Positions 43,736 to 54,146 of a stretch of DNA of 64,000 bases are shown one piece after another. The stretch is from CAZDKK01 sp964506245. GTDB lineage: Bacteria; Eisenbacteria; RBG-16-71-46; CAIMUX01; WJJG01. Within the stretch, counting starts at the first letter, position 1. The number at the start of each line of letters is the position of its first letter. The stretch lies in NCBI GenBank assembly GCA_964506245.1, contig CAZDKK010000006.1, positions 57,125 to 121,124 on the forward strand, read 5' to 3'. The notes under the pieces are model-generated. The model saw nothing but the letters and a program-made list of their open reading frames with translations, was not told the DNA's origin and did no database searches. A program made the position numbers and the translations under genes.

Positions 43736-45133
43736 TCACACCCCCGGCATCCACTTCTTGAGCGGTCGCAGCAGCCCGAACAGCACGAAGCCCATCACCA
43801 GAGCCGCCGTGCCGAGCACCAGGAAGAAGGTCGAGTGGAGCCACTTGTCCCAGTAGACGCCGATCATCGTCAGCTTGTTCCCGATCGCCGTCGCCGCGAA
43901 CCACCCGCCCATCATGACGCCGCGCATGTGCGCCGGGGCGACCTTTGAGACCAGCGCCAGTCCCATCGGAGAGAGCATGAGCTCGCCGGTCGTGATGATG
44001 AAGTACGCGCCGATCAGCCACCACGGGGAGACCCGGCCGGTGTCGCCGCCCGCCTTCCCGCCCAGGTAGAGCAGATAGAAGGAGATCGCGGTCAGAAACA
44101 TCCCGCACATGATCTTGGTCGTGGTGGCGGGCTCCCGATTGCGACGGTCCAGCCACTGCCAGAACCAGACCAGTGGGAACGTCAGCGTGATGACGAAGAA
44201 CGGGTTGATCGCGTTGGACAGCGTGCCCGAGACCTTGTCCATGCTCACGGTGCCGAAGCTCAGGAGCCAGACGATCGCGGACAGCAGGCGGGACGAGGCC
44301 CAGTCCGTGTTGTCGTTCGCCCAGTAGGTGAGGGTCGAGCCGTTCTGGTGGAAGACCATCCAGAAGACGATGACGACGCAGTAGATCACGATCAGGGCGC
44401 CGATCCGCCGGGCGTTGGGCACATCGTCGATCGGTCGCCGGGCGACCGGCTGCGCGTCCTCGCCCGGGCTCGTGCCCGCAAACGGGCTCGCACCCGCGAC
44501 CGGCGCGCTCTTCTCGGCGCCCTCGATGAGCCGCTTGAACCTCCACAGGATGCTCACGGAGATCAGCATGCCCACGGCGGCCACTGCGAAAGCAGCGTGC
44601 ACGCCGTAGTTCTGCTTCACCGCCTCCGCGATGAGCGGCGCGAGGAAGGCGCCGATGTTGATCCCCATGTAGAAGATGTTGTAGGCCCGGTCCTTCAGGT
44701 GGCTCCCTTCGCGGTAGAGGTTGCCCACCATCGCGGAGACGTTGGGCTTGAAGAAACCGTTGCCGATCACAAGGCAGGCCAGCGCGGCGTAGACCACGGG
44801 CAACGAGCGGATCGACAGGAGCAGGTGCCCGGCCATGAAGAAGAAGCCGCCGATCATGACGGAGCGGCGATACCCGAGCTTGCGGTCGGCCAGCCACCCG
44901 CCCAGCAGCGGGCTGAAGTAGACGAACATGAGGTAGTTCGAGTAGAGGCTCGTGGCCTGCGCCTTGGTCCAGCCGAATCCCGCCTCAGGGTTCTGCAGGT
45001 AGAGGGTGAAGAGCGCCAGCATCGTGTAAAAGCTGAAGCGCTCCCACATCTCGGCGGCGAACAGGACGAAGAGCCCCCGGGGGTGCCGAGCGCGCCCCTG
45101 GCGCTCGGCCGCTGCGACCGAAGCCGCGGTCAT
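43736..45133 (-). CDS. POT/PTR-family proton-dependent peptide transporter
   Basis: A 465-aa inner-membrane symporter importing di- and tripeptides with protons. The ExxER motif (E28-M-W-E31-R32-F) opens helix 1, followed by the POT signature around LYSNYLMFVYFSPLLGGWLADRKLG and twelve to fourteen helices. ATG 45133 follows GAGGAGG closely; an upstream in-frame start (45151) is less well placed. It lies 81 bases after the hydrolase-TPR gene on the same strand. Confidence 0.92.
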   Translation of the reverse strand: MTAASVAAAERQGRARHPRGLFVLFAAEMWERFSFYTMLALFTLYLQNPEAGFGWTKAQATSLYSNYLMFVYFSPLLGGWLADRKLGYRRSVMIGGFFFMAGHLLLSIRSLPVVYAALACLVIGNGFFKPNVSAMVGNLYREGSHLKDRAYNIFYMGINIGAFLAPLIAEAVKQNYGVHAAFAVAAVGMLISVSILWRFKRLIEGAEKSAPVAGASPFAGTSPGEDAQPVARRPIDDVPNARRIGALIVIYCVVIVFWMVFHQNGSTLTYWANDNTDWASSRLLSAIVWLLSFGTVSMDKVSGTLSNAINPFFVITLTFPLVWFWQWLDRRNREPATTTKIMCGMFLTAISFYLLYLGGKAGGDTGRVSPWWLIGAYFIITTGELMLSPMGLALVSKVAPAHMRGVMMGGWFAATAIGNKLTMIGVYWDKWLHSTFFLVLGTAALVMGFVLFGLLRPLKKWMPGV

Positions 45134-45214
45134 CACACCTCCTCGCGACACGCGCGTCGTTCCGTGCCCGTCAGGGCCATGATCTCCCCGTTCCGGACGG
45201 GTCGCCTGCCGTGC

Positions 45215-46531
45215 TCAGCGCCCTTGGCGCAGCTCCTCGATCCGCTGGTGGCCGCCGGTGTTGTCGGGATTGAGCACCAGTGACTTCTCATAGTTGGCGA
45301 TGGCGAGGGCCCTGTCGCCACGCGTCATGTACCCCTCCGCCAGGCTGTCGTACGCGTTCCACGATTCGGGGAAGGCCTGAACGTTGAGCTTGAACAGCTC
45401 GATCGCCTCGTCGACGCGACCTTCCTGCAGGAACCGGTACCCGGCGTTGTTCAGGCGCGGCTCGGAGAAGGGCGCCTCGCCGGGATGGGCCTGCCGGAAC
45501 CGCTCGAATTCCGCACGGGCCGCGACAGCACCCTCGCGCTCCAGGATGTAGAAGAACCGACCCTCCTGGAGAAATCTGGCGATCTCGGCATTGAATGCCT
45601 CGGGTTGCTCCAGCGGGACGAGATGTCCCGAGCCGCTCACGATCACCCGCTGCGCGCCGGCGATCCCCGCGTCGATCGCCCCCGCGTGGGCGTGGACATC
45701 CGGGATGTCGAACTCCCCGACCACGAGCAACGTGGGCACCCGGATCTCGCCCAGACGCCCCAGCGCGGGCGGCGGGGGAGTCGCCAGACGATGCTTCTCG
45801 AAGCGCGCGTTGCCGGGATACGCCTCCAGGAGCGACCGCGCCCGTTCGCGTGCGGCGGTGCTGGACGGCGCGATGTTGTAAGGGTCGGTGGTGGTGATGT
45901 AGACGCGCAGGCTCTCGGGGTCGCTGTAGATCTGCTGCGTCATGCGGCCGCCGCGGGTGTAGAAGTGCGTCGTGTAGTCGAAGCCGCTCACGACCGCCCC
46001 CACCAGGATGAGCCCGCCCACCCGCTCGGGGTGGGCCAGCGTGAAGTCGATCGCGAGGCCGCCGCCGGCCGACATGCCGACCAGCCACGCCTGCTCGATG
46101 CCGAGCTGCTCGAACACGCGCAGCAAGTCCGCGACGTTCGAGTAGGCGGCCGCGGGCTGGTCGGACTTGCCGTAGCCGCGGCGGTCGTAGCGCACCACGC
46201 GGTGCGTGCGGGCGAGGACCGGGAACTGCGCGTCCCAGACCTCGTGGTGAATCAACCCGTCGTGGATGAGCACGATGCAGTCGCCGGTCCCGGCCGCCTC
46301 GTAGAAGAGCCGGCCACCGCCGGCGTCGATGTACCCGGACTCGATCGGCGGCGCCGGCGGCCCCTGGCCTGCCTGGGCGCAGGCCGGCTCGATCCCCGGG
46401 ACCCAGCTTGCCGCAGCCCCGCAGAGGGCGGCTCCCAGGAGCCACTTCGCCACGCATCCCGAGACGACCGGCACCGGGCCCCGCGGTGCGACCGCCACCG
46501 GGCCCACAGCCAGCAACGCGTGCCTGCGCAT
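45215..46531 (-). CDS. Exported alpha/beta hydrolase with TPR tail
   Basis: A 438-aa protein with an N-terminal hydrophobic segment (KWLLGAALCGAAASWVPG). An alpha/beta-hydrolase domain follows with nucleophile S154 (GMSAGG), acid D275 (GEFDIPD) and H303 (GSGHLVPLE), a complete triad. Residues 340-438 form two or three tetratricopeptide repeats (GYRFLQEGRVDEAIELF; YDSLAEGYMTRGDRALAI). Hydrolase-TPR fusions are known in Bacteroidetes-like genomes. The substrate is unknown. The start follows GAGAAGG; the longer open frame to the right is noncoding on this strand. Confidence 0.87.
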   Translation of the reverse strand: MRRHALLAVGPVAVAPRGPVPVVSGCVAKWLLGAALCGAAASWVPGIEPACAQAGQGPPAPPIESGYIDAGGGRLFYEAAGTGDCIVLIHDGLIHHEVWDAQFPVLARTHRVVRYDRRGYGKSDQPAAAYSNVADLLRVFEQLGIEQAWLVGMSAGGGLAIDFTLAHPERVGGLILVGAVVSGFDYTTHFYTRGGRMTQQIYSDPESLRVYITTTDPYNIAPSSTAARERARSLLEAYPGNARFEKHRLATPPPPALGRLGEIRVPTLLVVGEFDIPDVHAHAGAIDAGIAGAQRVIVSGSGHLVPLEQPEAFNAEIARFLQEGRFFYILEREGAVAARAEFERFRQAHPGEAPFSEPRLNNAGYRFLQEGRVDEAIELFKLNVQAFPESWNAYDSLAEGYMTRGDRALAIANYEKSLVLNPDNTGGHQRIEELRQGR

Positions 46532-46717
46532 CTTGCCTTCTCCCGTGAATCTGCCACCTGCCAGCGGGCAGAGGTGCAAGCCGGGGGCGGCGAGGCTTCC
46601 CACGCGCGCCCACTGGGCCGCATCCAGATCCCCCCAGTCTAGCGGGGTGGGACAGCCAGAGCAAACCATCAGCGCCGGCGGAGGATTCGGCTTCATCCGC
46701 CCTGGGGTGCTGGTAGA

Positions 46718-48094
46718 ATGCACGCCCGGGCAGGCGGCGGGGGAGTGGTGCGCGCCTCGGGCGCGCCCCGACACGGTTCGCTCAGGGAACCGGATGGGAG
46801 GCTGTACAACATCGTCACGCCGAACACATGGGGCGCCTCGGCCCCCCCGCCCGCGCGGATCCCGCACGGCCGCTCGATTCTCGGGGTCGTGGGACTGGGC
46901 ACGTTCCTGACCGCCCTGTCGGGTTCGAGCGTGAACCTGGCGCTGCCCGACCTCGGTCAGAACCTCCACATCTCCCTGGCGTACTCGCGCTGGGTACTGC
47001 AGGCGTTCCTGCTCGCCGTGGCGATCGCGCTGCCGCTGGCCGGCCGGGCGGGTGACGCCGTGGGTCACAGCCGCGTCTACCTGGCGGGTTTCGCGATCTT
47101 TGGACTCGCGTCCCTCGGGTGCGGTTTCGCACAGCGTCTCGAGTGGCTCGTCGCCGGCCGCGCTCTGCAAGGTGTGGGCGGCGCGATGGTGATGGCGACC
47201 GGACCCGCCCTGCTCACGACCAGCTTCCCCGCACAGCAACGGGGGCGGGTGCTGGGCTTCGTCTCGACTGCCACCTACACGGGCCTCACGATCGGTCCCA
47301 CCGTCGGGGGGCTGATCGTCGGCGCCGGGGGTTGGCGCTGGACCTTCTTCTTCAACTTCCCCCTGGTCGTGATCATCCTGCTCCTGGGTGCGCGCCATCT
47401 GCCAGCTCGCCATGAACACGCGACCGGCCCGCGCGCCCCGCTCTGGGCGCTCTTCGACTGGGGCCTCTTCCGCTCGCCGCTCTTCAACTTCGCCACCCTG
47501 AGTGCGCTGGCGAATTACATCGCGCTCTTCGTCATGACGCTGCTGGTGCCCTTCTACCTGCAGGAGGGACTCGGGCGCGATCCGTCGCGCACGGGGCTCA
47601 TCCTGTCGGCGCAGCCGCTGGTGATGGCCCTGGTCGCCACGCCGTCCGGCTGGCTGTCCGATCGGATCGGCAGCCGCGGTCTGGCCAGCGCGGGTCTTGC
47701 GCTCCAAGGTCTCGGGCTCTTCTGCCTCTCCCGCGTGGCCGCCAGCGGCACGGACCTCGTGGTCGCGGCCTGCCTGGCGGTCGTCGGCCTGGGGACGGGG
47801 ATCTTCATCTCACCCAACTCGAGCGCGCTGATGGGGGCCGCGCCGCGGGCGCGCCAGGGCGCCGCCAGCAGCGTGATGGCGGAGGCCCGGATCGTCGGCA
47901 TGCTCCTGGGCGTCACGCTGGGGACCACGCTCTTCGCGGCGGCCGGTGGGCGAACCGGTTCCGCGTGGCGACCGGCCGAGTTCGCCGCGATGCAGTCGGC
48001 TGTGCGCTGGGCGCTGGGGATCGCGCTCGGCGGCGCGGTCGTGGCCGCCCTGCGGGGCGAGCGGGCGCAACCGTCACGCGGGAGTAGTGCGTAG
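46718..48094 (+). CDS. MFS multidrug exporter, DHA2-like
   Basis: A 458-aa major-facilitator protein with about twelve to fourteen helices. Typical features are a first helix with FLTALSGSSVNLALPDLG, the following SRWVLQAFLLAVAIALPLAGRAGD region (DHA2 motif), and the helix-5 antiporter-like GLTIGPTVGGLIVGAGGWRW. The start is uncertain: ATG 46718 lies inside a TAGAAT box (46714-46719), so GTG codons at 46745 or 46748 could be used. Divergent from the hydrolase gene; the 46532-46717 gap probably holds both promoters. Confidence 0.85.
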   Translation: MHARAGGGGVVRASGAPRHGSLREPDGRLYNIVTPNTWGASAPPPARIPHGRSILGVVGLGTFLTALSGSSVNLALPDLGQNLHISLAYSRWVLQAFLLAVAIALPLAGRAGDAVGHSRVYLAGFAIFGLASLGCGFAQRLEWLVAGRALQGVGGAMVMATGPALLTTSFPAQQRGRVLGFVSTATYTGLTIGPTVGGLIVGAGGWRWTFFFNFPLVVIILLLGARHLPARHEHATGPRAPLWALFDWGLFRSPLFNFATLSALANYIALFVMTLLVPFYLQEGLGRDPSRTGLILSAQPLVMALVATPSGWLSDRIGSRGLASAGLALQGLGLFCLSRVAASGTDLVVAACLAVVGLGTGIFISPNSSALMGAAPRARQGAASSVMAEARIVGMLLGVTLGTTLFAAAGGRTGSAWRPAEFAAMQSAVRWALGIALGGAVVAALRGERAQPSRGSSA

Positions 48095-48170
48095 TGCGCT
48101 GCAGGGAGCCTGAGTCCAGCATGCCCCCCCGCTGCGATTGCGCCGACACCTTCTGGGAGACGGAGGATCC

Positions 48171-51100
48171 ATGAACTGGTTTGGATCGCACGCGACCGGT
48201 TTGCCCATCCCCAGCCGCGGCCGCTGTGCACGGGGCGCGGCCCGCGCAACGCTCGTCGCCGCACTTCTCGCTGTCGCGGGCCCCCCCGCCGGCGCGCAGA
48301 TCGTCCTGCCGCGCTTCCCCGCGCCCAGCCCGGACGGCGCCCAGCTCGCCTTCTGTCATCAGGGTGATGTCTGGGTCGTTGCGAGCGAGGGCGGCGAGGC
48401 CCGCCGGCTGACCGCCCACCCCGCCTACGACGAGCGGCCCATCTGGTCGCCGGACGGCCGGTGGATCGCCTTCATCTCCAACCGGGATGGCAACGAGGAT
48501 GTCTACGTTCTTCCCGTGGACGGCGGGGATGTCAGGCGGCTGACCTGGCACAGCGGCTCGGATCGCGCTACCGGCTGGACCCCGGACAGCCGAGCCGTCC
48601 TCTTCGAAAGCCGGCGGCACGTCCGGGCGTGGGGCGAGACCGGCACCTTCGTCGTGTCGATCGAGGGGGGCCTGCAAGCCGCCGTGGTGCCCACGTCCGC
48701 CGGCCTGAGCGTGCTCTCGGGAGACGGCCGACACCTGGCCTGCACGCGCGGCTCCGCCCCCTGGTGGACACGCGGGTACGAAGGCAACGCCCGCCCGCGG
48801 TTGTGGCTTTGCGAGCTGCCCGACGCGCTGGCGATCGGCGAGGGAGGCGCGTGGCCCGCGCCTGCTGCCGGAGCGGGGCAGGCGCGCCCGGGGGAGGGCT
48901 CGCCCTGCACCGACGCCGGGCTCAACGCCGTGGCCGCGCTCTTCCCCGAGGCGCGCTACACCAACCTGACCGCGCTGGCCTCGGTCACGACCTTGCCCGG
49001 CGGCGATGCGCTGCGCGGCTACCTCGCCACCTACCTCGATGGGCCGCCTGACCTGTCCCGCCCGGAGATCGAGGTGGGTGGCAACAGGTGGCCGCAGTGG
49101 TTTCCGGACGGGGATCACCTGCTCTACTGGAGTGAGGTCCACGGGTTCGCCAACCTCAAGCTGATGTCGGTCAGCACCGGCGCCCGCACGTGGGTCACGC
49201 GCTTCACGGACGGCCGCCTGCGCTTTCCCGCGCTCTCACACGACGGACGCCTGGTCGCCTTCGAGTACGAGGACGGCATCTACACCGTGCGCCTGCCCGC
49301 TGCGCCGGCACCCGGCTCCGCCTCCTGGAGCGGCGGCGAGCCTGGGGAGCCGCAGCGCGTGCGCATCACGCTGCCGAGCGAGGTGCGCCCGGCCGACTAC
49401 GTGCGCGAGCAGGTCACCAGCGGGGCGAGTGAGTTCGCGCTCTCGCCCGATGACAAGCAGATCGCCTTCGTCTGCGAGGGCGAGATCTTCGCGATGAAGG
49501 CCTCGGAGGACGAACCCGCGGCCTACCGCCTGACCGACACCGCGGCCCGCGACGACAACCCGATCTGGTCACCGGACGGCATGGGCTTGGCCTTCGTCTC
49601 CGACCGCGCCGGCACGCGCGACATCTACCTCGTGCGATCGGTGGACGAGAAGGAGCCCCGGCTGGCGCGCAGCCTGCATCTCGAGACCGTGAGGCTCACC
49701 GAGAGCGAGGAGGACGACCGGCGCCCCCTCTTCTCCCCCGATGGCAAGCGGATCGCGTTCCAGCGCGGATTGGGTGGGCTCATGGTGATGGATGCCGACG
49801 GCTCGGACGAGAAGCTGCTCCACGACGGTTGCACGTCCACGAGCTATCGATGGTCGCCGGACAGCCGGTGGATCGTCTTCGACCGCGAGGACGATGACTT
49901 CAACCGGGATGTCTACATCGTCCCGGCGGACGGTTCGGCCGCTGCCCAGAACATCAGCCGCCATCCGGACGACGACTACGCGCCCTTCTGGTCGGCCGAC
50001 GGCAAGCTCGTTGCCTTCGTCTCGCGCCGCGCGTTCCTCAACCAGACGGACATCTGGTACGTCTGGCTGACGCGCGAGGACGAGGAGCGCTCGCGTGAGG
50101 CGCGCCTCGAGGCGTTGCTGGACGAGGAACACGGTTCCAAGAAGGACAAGGCCAAGGGGGACGAAGACGAGGAGCGGCCCATTCCCGAGGTGCGGATCGA
50201 CTTCGCAGACATCCACAAACGACTCCACCGCCTGACGACCTTCCCCGGCGCGGAGTCGGAGGTGCTGGTCGCGAAGGACGGCAAGGGCTTCGTCTTCGTC
50301 GCCGACGCCGAGGGCGAGCGCGACCTGTGGTGGGTGGCGTGGGATGGCAGCGAGCCGAAGCGCATCACGTCGGGCGGCCAGGACCCGCAGGACCTGCAGT
50401 TCAACCGGAAGGGCGACCGGATCTTCTATCGCAAGGGCGGCACGCTGACCTCAATTCCGACCGAGGGCGGCGAAGCGAAGACCTACGCCTACGAGGGCCG
50501 GATGGAGATCGACCGCGCCGAGCAGCGCGGCTTCGTCTTTGACGAGGCCTGGCGGTCGCTGGGCGCCCAGTTCTACGATCCCGCGTATCACGGGGTCGAC
50601 TGGCAGGCCGCGCACGAGAAGTTCCGGCCGTGGGCGTTGGCGGCGTCGACCTATGCCGACTTCCGCGACGTCATCCGGATGATGATCGGCGAATTGAACT
50701 CCTCGCACCTGGGCCTCTGGGGCGGGCCCAGTGACTGGTCGAACACCGCGGTCACGGCCGAGTCGGGCGACCTGGGCGTGCTCTTCGATCCACGCCACAC
50801 GGGGCCGGGCCTGCGCATCGCCCGCGTGATCCGGCACGCGGCGGCCGATCGCGAGGAGAGCCGGTTGGAGGAGGGCGAGACCGTCCTGGCCATCAACGGG
50901 GTGCGCGTGGATCGGACGACCGATCCCTACCGGCTCCTCGATCGCACCGTGGACCGGAGGGTGCTGCTGCAGGTCCGGGGTCGCAACGGCGGGGAGCGGG
51001 AGGTCGTTCTGCGGCCGATGAGTCTGGGCGCGCTGGGGCAAGCCTTCTACGACGAGGAGGTCGAGGTCCGGCAGCGCTTCGTCGAGGACCAGAGCGGCGG

Positions 51101-51665
51101 GCGCGTGGCCTACATCCACGTCGACGCGATGGGCGAGGAGAGCCTCGATCTGTACGAGCGGGACCTGTACGCGCAGGCACACGGAAGGGATGCGCTGCTC
51201 ATCGACGTGCGCGGCAACGGTGGGGGCTGGACGACGGACCTGCTGCTGACCAGCCTCCTGGCGGGGGATCACGCCGTGACCCGGGCGCGGGGCGGCGGGC
51301 CAGGGTATCCGCATGACCGGCGATTGCTCTACGCCTGGACGAAGCCGATCGTGGTGCTGTGCAACGAGCAGAGCTACTCGAACGCCGAGATCTTCTCCTG
51401 GGCCATCCGGACGCTCCGCCGGGGGCCGGTCGTGGGCCAGCAGACGTACGGAGCCGTGATCTCGACCGGTGGCACCGAGCTGGGGGACGGCAGCTACCTG
51501 AGGCTGCCCTTCCGGGGCTGGACGTCGCGCCTGAACGGCGCGAATCTCGAGGGTACGGGGTGCCTGCCCGACATCGTGGTCGAGAATCGGCCTGACGATC
51601 TGGCCCGCGGTGTCGATCAGCAGCTTCAGCGCGCAGTGGAGGAGGCGCTGGCACAGCTGCGCTAG
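48171..51665 (+). CDS. Tricorn-like exported protease
   Basis: A 1164-aa serine protease of the tricorn type (S41B). A signal peptide (LVAALLAVAGPPAGAQ) precedes WD40/PD40-like repeats (WSPDGRWIAFISNRDGNEDV) forming two propellers to about residue 680. A charged linker (EEHGSKKDKAKGDEDEE) follows, then the C1 domain with S845-H846 (LNSSHLG), a PDZ domain (about 860-950), and the C2 domain with nucleophile S1070 in NEQSYSNAEIF. Tricorn proteins have SD at the nucleophile; here it is SN. It degrades peptides, probably in the periplasm. GGAGGA precedes the ATG. Confidence 0.92.
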   Translation: MNWFGSHATGLPIPSRGRCARGAARATLVAALLAVAGPPAGAQIVLPRFPAPSPDGAQLAFCHQGDVWVVASEGGEARRLTAHPAYDERPIWSPDGRWIAFISNRDGNEDVYVLPVDGGDVRRLTWHSGSDRATGWTPDSRAVLFESRRHVRAWGETGTFVVSIEGGLQAAVVPTSAGLSVLSGDGRHLACTRGSAPWWTRGYEGNARPRLWLCELPDALAIGEGGAWPAPAAGAGQARPGEGSPCTDAGLNAVAALFPEARYTNLTALASVTTLPGGDALRGYLATYLDGPPDLSRPEIEVGGNRWPQWFPDGDHLLYWSEVHGFANLKLMSVSTGARTWVTRFTDGRLRFPALSHDGRLVAFEYEDGIYTVRLPAAPAPGSASWSGGEPGEPQRVRITLPSEVRPADYVREQVTSGASEFALSPDDKQIAFVCEGEIFAMKASEDEPAAYRLTDTAARDDNPIWSPDGMGLAFVSDRAGTRDIYLVRSVDEKEPRLARSLHLETVRLTESEEDDRRPLFSPDGKRIAFQRGLGGLMVMDADGSDEKLLHDGCTSTSYRWSPDSRWIVFDREDDDFNRDVYIVPADGSAAAQNISRHPDDDYAPFWSADGKLVAFVSRRAFLNQTDIWYVWLTREDEERSREARLEALLDEEHGSKKDKAKGDEDEERPIPEVRIDFADIHKRLHRLTTFPGAESEVLVAKDGKGFVFVADAEGERDLWWVAWDGSEPKRITSGGQDPQDLQFNRKGDRIFYRKGGTLTSIPTEGGEAKTYAYEGRMEIDRAEQRGFVFDEAWRSLGAQFYDPAYHGVDWQAAHEKFRPWALAASTYADFRDVIRMMIGELNSSHLGLWGGPSDWSNTAVTAESGDLGVLFDPRHTGPGLRIARVIRHAAADREESRLEEGETVLAINGVRVDRTTDPYRLLDRTVDRRVLLQVRGRNGGEREVVLRPMSLGALGQAFYDEEVEVRQRFVEDQSGGRVAYIHVDAMGEESLDLYERDLYAQAHGRDALLIDVRGNGGGWTTDLLLTSLLAGDHAVTRARGGGPGYPHDRRLLYAWTKPIVVLCNEQSYSNAEIFSWAIRTLRRGPVVGQQTYGAVISTGGTELGDGSYLRLPFRGWTSRLNGANLEGTGCLPDIVVENRPDDLARGVDQQLQRAVEEALAQLR

Positions 51666-51691
51666 CCAGGCACCCGCTGGGAGGCCGAGCC

Positions 51692-53440
51692 ATGCCAGGT
51701 GGAGCCGGGAGGTCGGATGCCCGCCGCACGCACGCGCGGCTGATCCGCGCGCTGCGCGCCTGGTGCCGCATCCGCGGGCTGCCGGCCGCGGTCCTCGTGT
51801 TCGTGACGGCAGCCGCGAGCGGTGATGCGTCGCCCCCCGCGCCGGACTTCGCCGCCGCGTCCCGCGCAGCGGAGCGAACGACCGCGCCCGAGCCGCTCTC
51901 CTCATGGGCTGCGGTGGAAACCGAGATCGGACGCCTGGTCGCGCGCGGGGAGCTGCCGCTCGAGGCGCTCACGCTGCGGCCCCTCGATCGGGGCGAGCTG
52001 GCCGCGTGGCTGAGCGCCGGCGCGCAGACGAGGCCCAGCGCCACCGGCGCGGACGCGGCGGTGCCGGCAGCAACGGACAGCCCGTCTCGCCGCCGGCTGC
52101 AGGCGTTGCTGCGTTGGGAGCTGGACCACCTGGCCGGCGCGGCCCCCGCGGGCGAGCCTCCGGCGCGGCCGGGCGCGCTCATCCGCGAGCGCGACGGTGA
52201 GCGCGAGCTGCTGGTCGGTCCCTACGTCCGACTCGGCCCGACGCTCAGGGATGGAGAGCACGGTGACTGGACCGACTCCACGCGGGTAGGGGTGCGCGGC
52301 ATCTTGCTGCTCGGCTCCAGGGTTGCCTTCTGCGGGGGCCTCTTCGCGGCCGAGGTGGCAGAGGGGCGGGAGTTCGCCGATCCCCTCGTCGCCGGCACCG
52401 ATCTCATCCTGCACGAGGAGCAGATGACGGTCACCGCGCGTGCCGCGGGGCTGCGCCTGCGTCTCGGCCGCGATCGGCATCGCTGGGGTCCGGGTCGCAC
52501 GGGGACGCTGCTGCTCTCGGACGCGGGCGAGCCCTTCAACTTCCTGGAGTACCAGGTCCGCTTGGGCGCGCGCCTGAGGTTCACCGCACTCATGGGCGCG
52601 ACCAGCCTGCACCGGGAGCGGTATCTCGCTGCCCATCGCCTCACGTGGACGCCGCGTCCCAACGTCAGCATTGCCGTCGCCGAGGGGGCGCGTTATCAGG
52701 CCAACGGGCTGCACCTGCTCTACGCCGCGGGCTGCGTGCCCTACACTTTGGTCGAGCGCTTCGACTTCCAGGACAACCTCGATCAGGAGGACCGACTCGA
52801 GCAGCGCAACAACGTCCTGTGGAGCTGCGATGTCGTGTGGCGCCCGCGCCCCGGCTGCCTCTGCTATGGGGAGGTCTTGGCTGACGACATCGGCACCGAG
52901 GATGAGGAGACACCGTCGCGCGGCGCGTACCAGGCGGGGATCCTGCTGGCACCGCGCTGGCGTGGCTGGGATTGGAGCCTCGGGCTCGAACACACCCGCG
53001 TCTCGAACTTCACCTACGCGGTCTACTATCAGGACCTGTGCGCGTGCGACTGGGAACACCAGCACGAGTCCCTGGGTTATGGAGAAGGGCCCGACGTGGC
53101 GGTGACCGAGGGGCGCTGCACGGTCGACTTCTCTTCCCTCTGGGGGGGGGCGGCCTGGGTCGGGTACCTGGCGCGGGGCGAGGGGCGCCTGGGGGACGCG
53201 TGGTTTCCGTCGTCCACCGGCTGTGCGGCCGGCCCCCAGTGCGGCCCGGTGAGCGCATGGAATCTCACCGGCGATGTCCGGCGCGCCTGGTCGCTCGGGC
53301 TTTCGGTTCTGATTCGTCCGGCCCCGGCGCTGCGCTTCGGCCTCTGGGGCATGGCGCGCCACATCGCGGACGATGGCGTGCCCGAAGACGAGGGCTGGGG
53401 TTCCCTCGTGGGTCTCTGCGCCAGCGCGGGAATGGAGTGA
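51692..53440 (+). CDS. Wzi-like outer-membrane beta-barrel protein
   Basis: A 582-aa exported protein. The N-terminal 150 residues form a helical region after a signal peptide. A barrel follows with the Wzi/capsule-assembly pattern: GLRLRLGRDRHRWGPG, LLLSDAGEPFNFLEYQ and strands of alternating aromatic residues to the end. Wzi anchors capsule to the cell surface in Enterobacteria; relatives in other phyla are of unknown ligand. It starts 26 bases after the tricorn-like gene and 4 bases before the next gene, so the three are probably one unit. Confidence 0.72.
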   Translation: MPGGAGRSDARRTHARLIRALRAWCRIRGLPAAVLVFVTAAASGDASPPAPDFAAASRAAERTTAPEPLSSWAAVETEIGRLVARGELPLEALTLRPLDRGELAAWLSAGAQTRPSATGADAAVPAATDSPSRRRLQALLRWELDHLAGAAPAGEPPARPGALIRERDGERELLVGPYVRLGPTLRDGEHGDWTDSTRVGVRGILLLGSRVAFCGGLFAAEVAEGREFADPLVAGTDLILHEEQMTVTARAAGLRLRLGRDRHRWGPGRTGTLLLSDAGEPFNFLEYQVRLGARLRFTALMGATSLHRERYLAAHRLTWTPRPNVSIAVAEGARYQANGLHLLYAAGCVPYTLVERFDFQDNLDQEDRLEQRNNVLWSCDVVWRPRPGCLCYGEVLADDIGTEDEETPSRGAYQAGILLAPRWRGWDWSLGLEHTRVSNFTYAVYYQDLCACDWEHQHESLGYGEGPDVAVTEGRCTVDFSSLWGGAAWVGYLARGEGRLGDAWFPSSTGCAAGPQCGPVSAWNLTGDVRRAWSLGLSVLIRPAPALRFGLWGMARHIADDGVPEDEGWGSLVGLCASAGME

Positions 53441-53444
53441 GTCG

Positions 53445-54146
53445 ATGGGCCCGGCCTGCATGAGGCTCGCTTGCCGCGGGTGGCTCAGCGACGAGGTCAG
53501 CTCGCTGATCCTTGGGCTGGGCGCCATGGTCCTGGCCGCGGGCGGCTGTCTCCACATGCCCCCGCCGCCCGTGGCCGTCGCTCCTCTGCGGGAGGGCGAC
53601 ACCTCCCTGAGCCTCCAGCTCACCGCCGATCTCCTGCCCGCGATCAGGGGCGGGTCCGTGGGCGGCTCCGTGGGTTTCTTCCCTTCGCTGCGCTATAGCC
53701 TGTCGGAGACCCAGGAGGTGGTCTTCTTCCCCTGGCCGGCGGTGCGCCTCTGGGATTGTCTCGACGACGACACGCGGATCTACCACCAGCTCAGCCTAGG
53801 GGCCTTTCACCCGGTCGTCGCGCGCGGAGCCTCAATCGGCCAATACGTGCGCTACGACTTCATGGCCGCCCGGCCCACGGACTGCGACGCTCGCTACTGC
53901 GGCGTTCCCTACCCCGATGAGGAGGTGGAGGCCACCCTCCTGGGGTTCTGGCTCTCCGCTCGCGGGGGTGTCCTCGGCCGCAACGTGCTGGATGTCGCCG
54001 GTGGCCTGACCGGGGGACTGGCCAACGAACGCTACGGCGCGGTGCTCGAACCGAATCTGCTGACGGTGGTGTCGGGGGGACGGGGAGCGGGACTCCAGCT
54101 CCGGTGGGTGCCGGCGCTCCGCGCCGGGGTCTGGGCCGGGAACTGA
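53445..54146 (+). CDS. Lipoprotein of unknown function
   Basis: A 233-aa protein with a late hydrophobic signal (LILGLGAMVLAAGGC), lipobox cysteine at about 35. The body has alternating strand-like segments (VGFFPSLRYSLSETQEVVFFPWPAVRLW) and a Gly-rich end, resembling an outer-membrane-associated barrel or sheet. Two cysteines (CDARYC) lie mid-protein. Start 53445 has GGAG 8 bases upstream; ATG 53460 is an alternative. It follows the Wzi-like gene by 4 bases and may be its partner. No family recognised. Confidence 0.65.
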   Translation: MGPACMRLACRGWLSDEVSSLILGLGAMVLAAGGCLHMPPPPVAVAPLREGDTSLSLQLTADLLPAIRGGSVGGSVGFFPSLRYSLSETQEVVFFPWPAVRLWDCLDDDTRIYHQLSLGAFHPVVARGASIGQYVRYDFMAARPTDCDARYCGVPYPDEEVEATLLGFWLSARGGVLGRNVLDVAGGLTGGLANERYGAVLEPNLLTVVSGGRGAGLQLRWVPALRAGVWAGN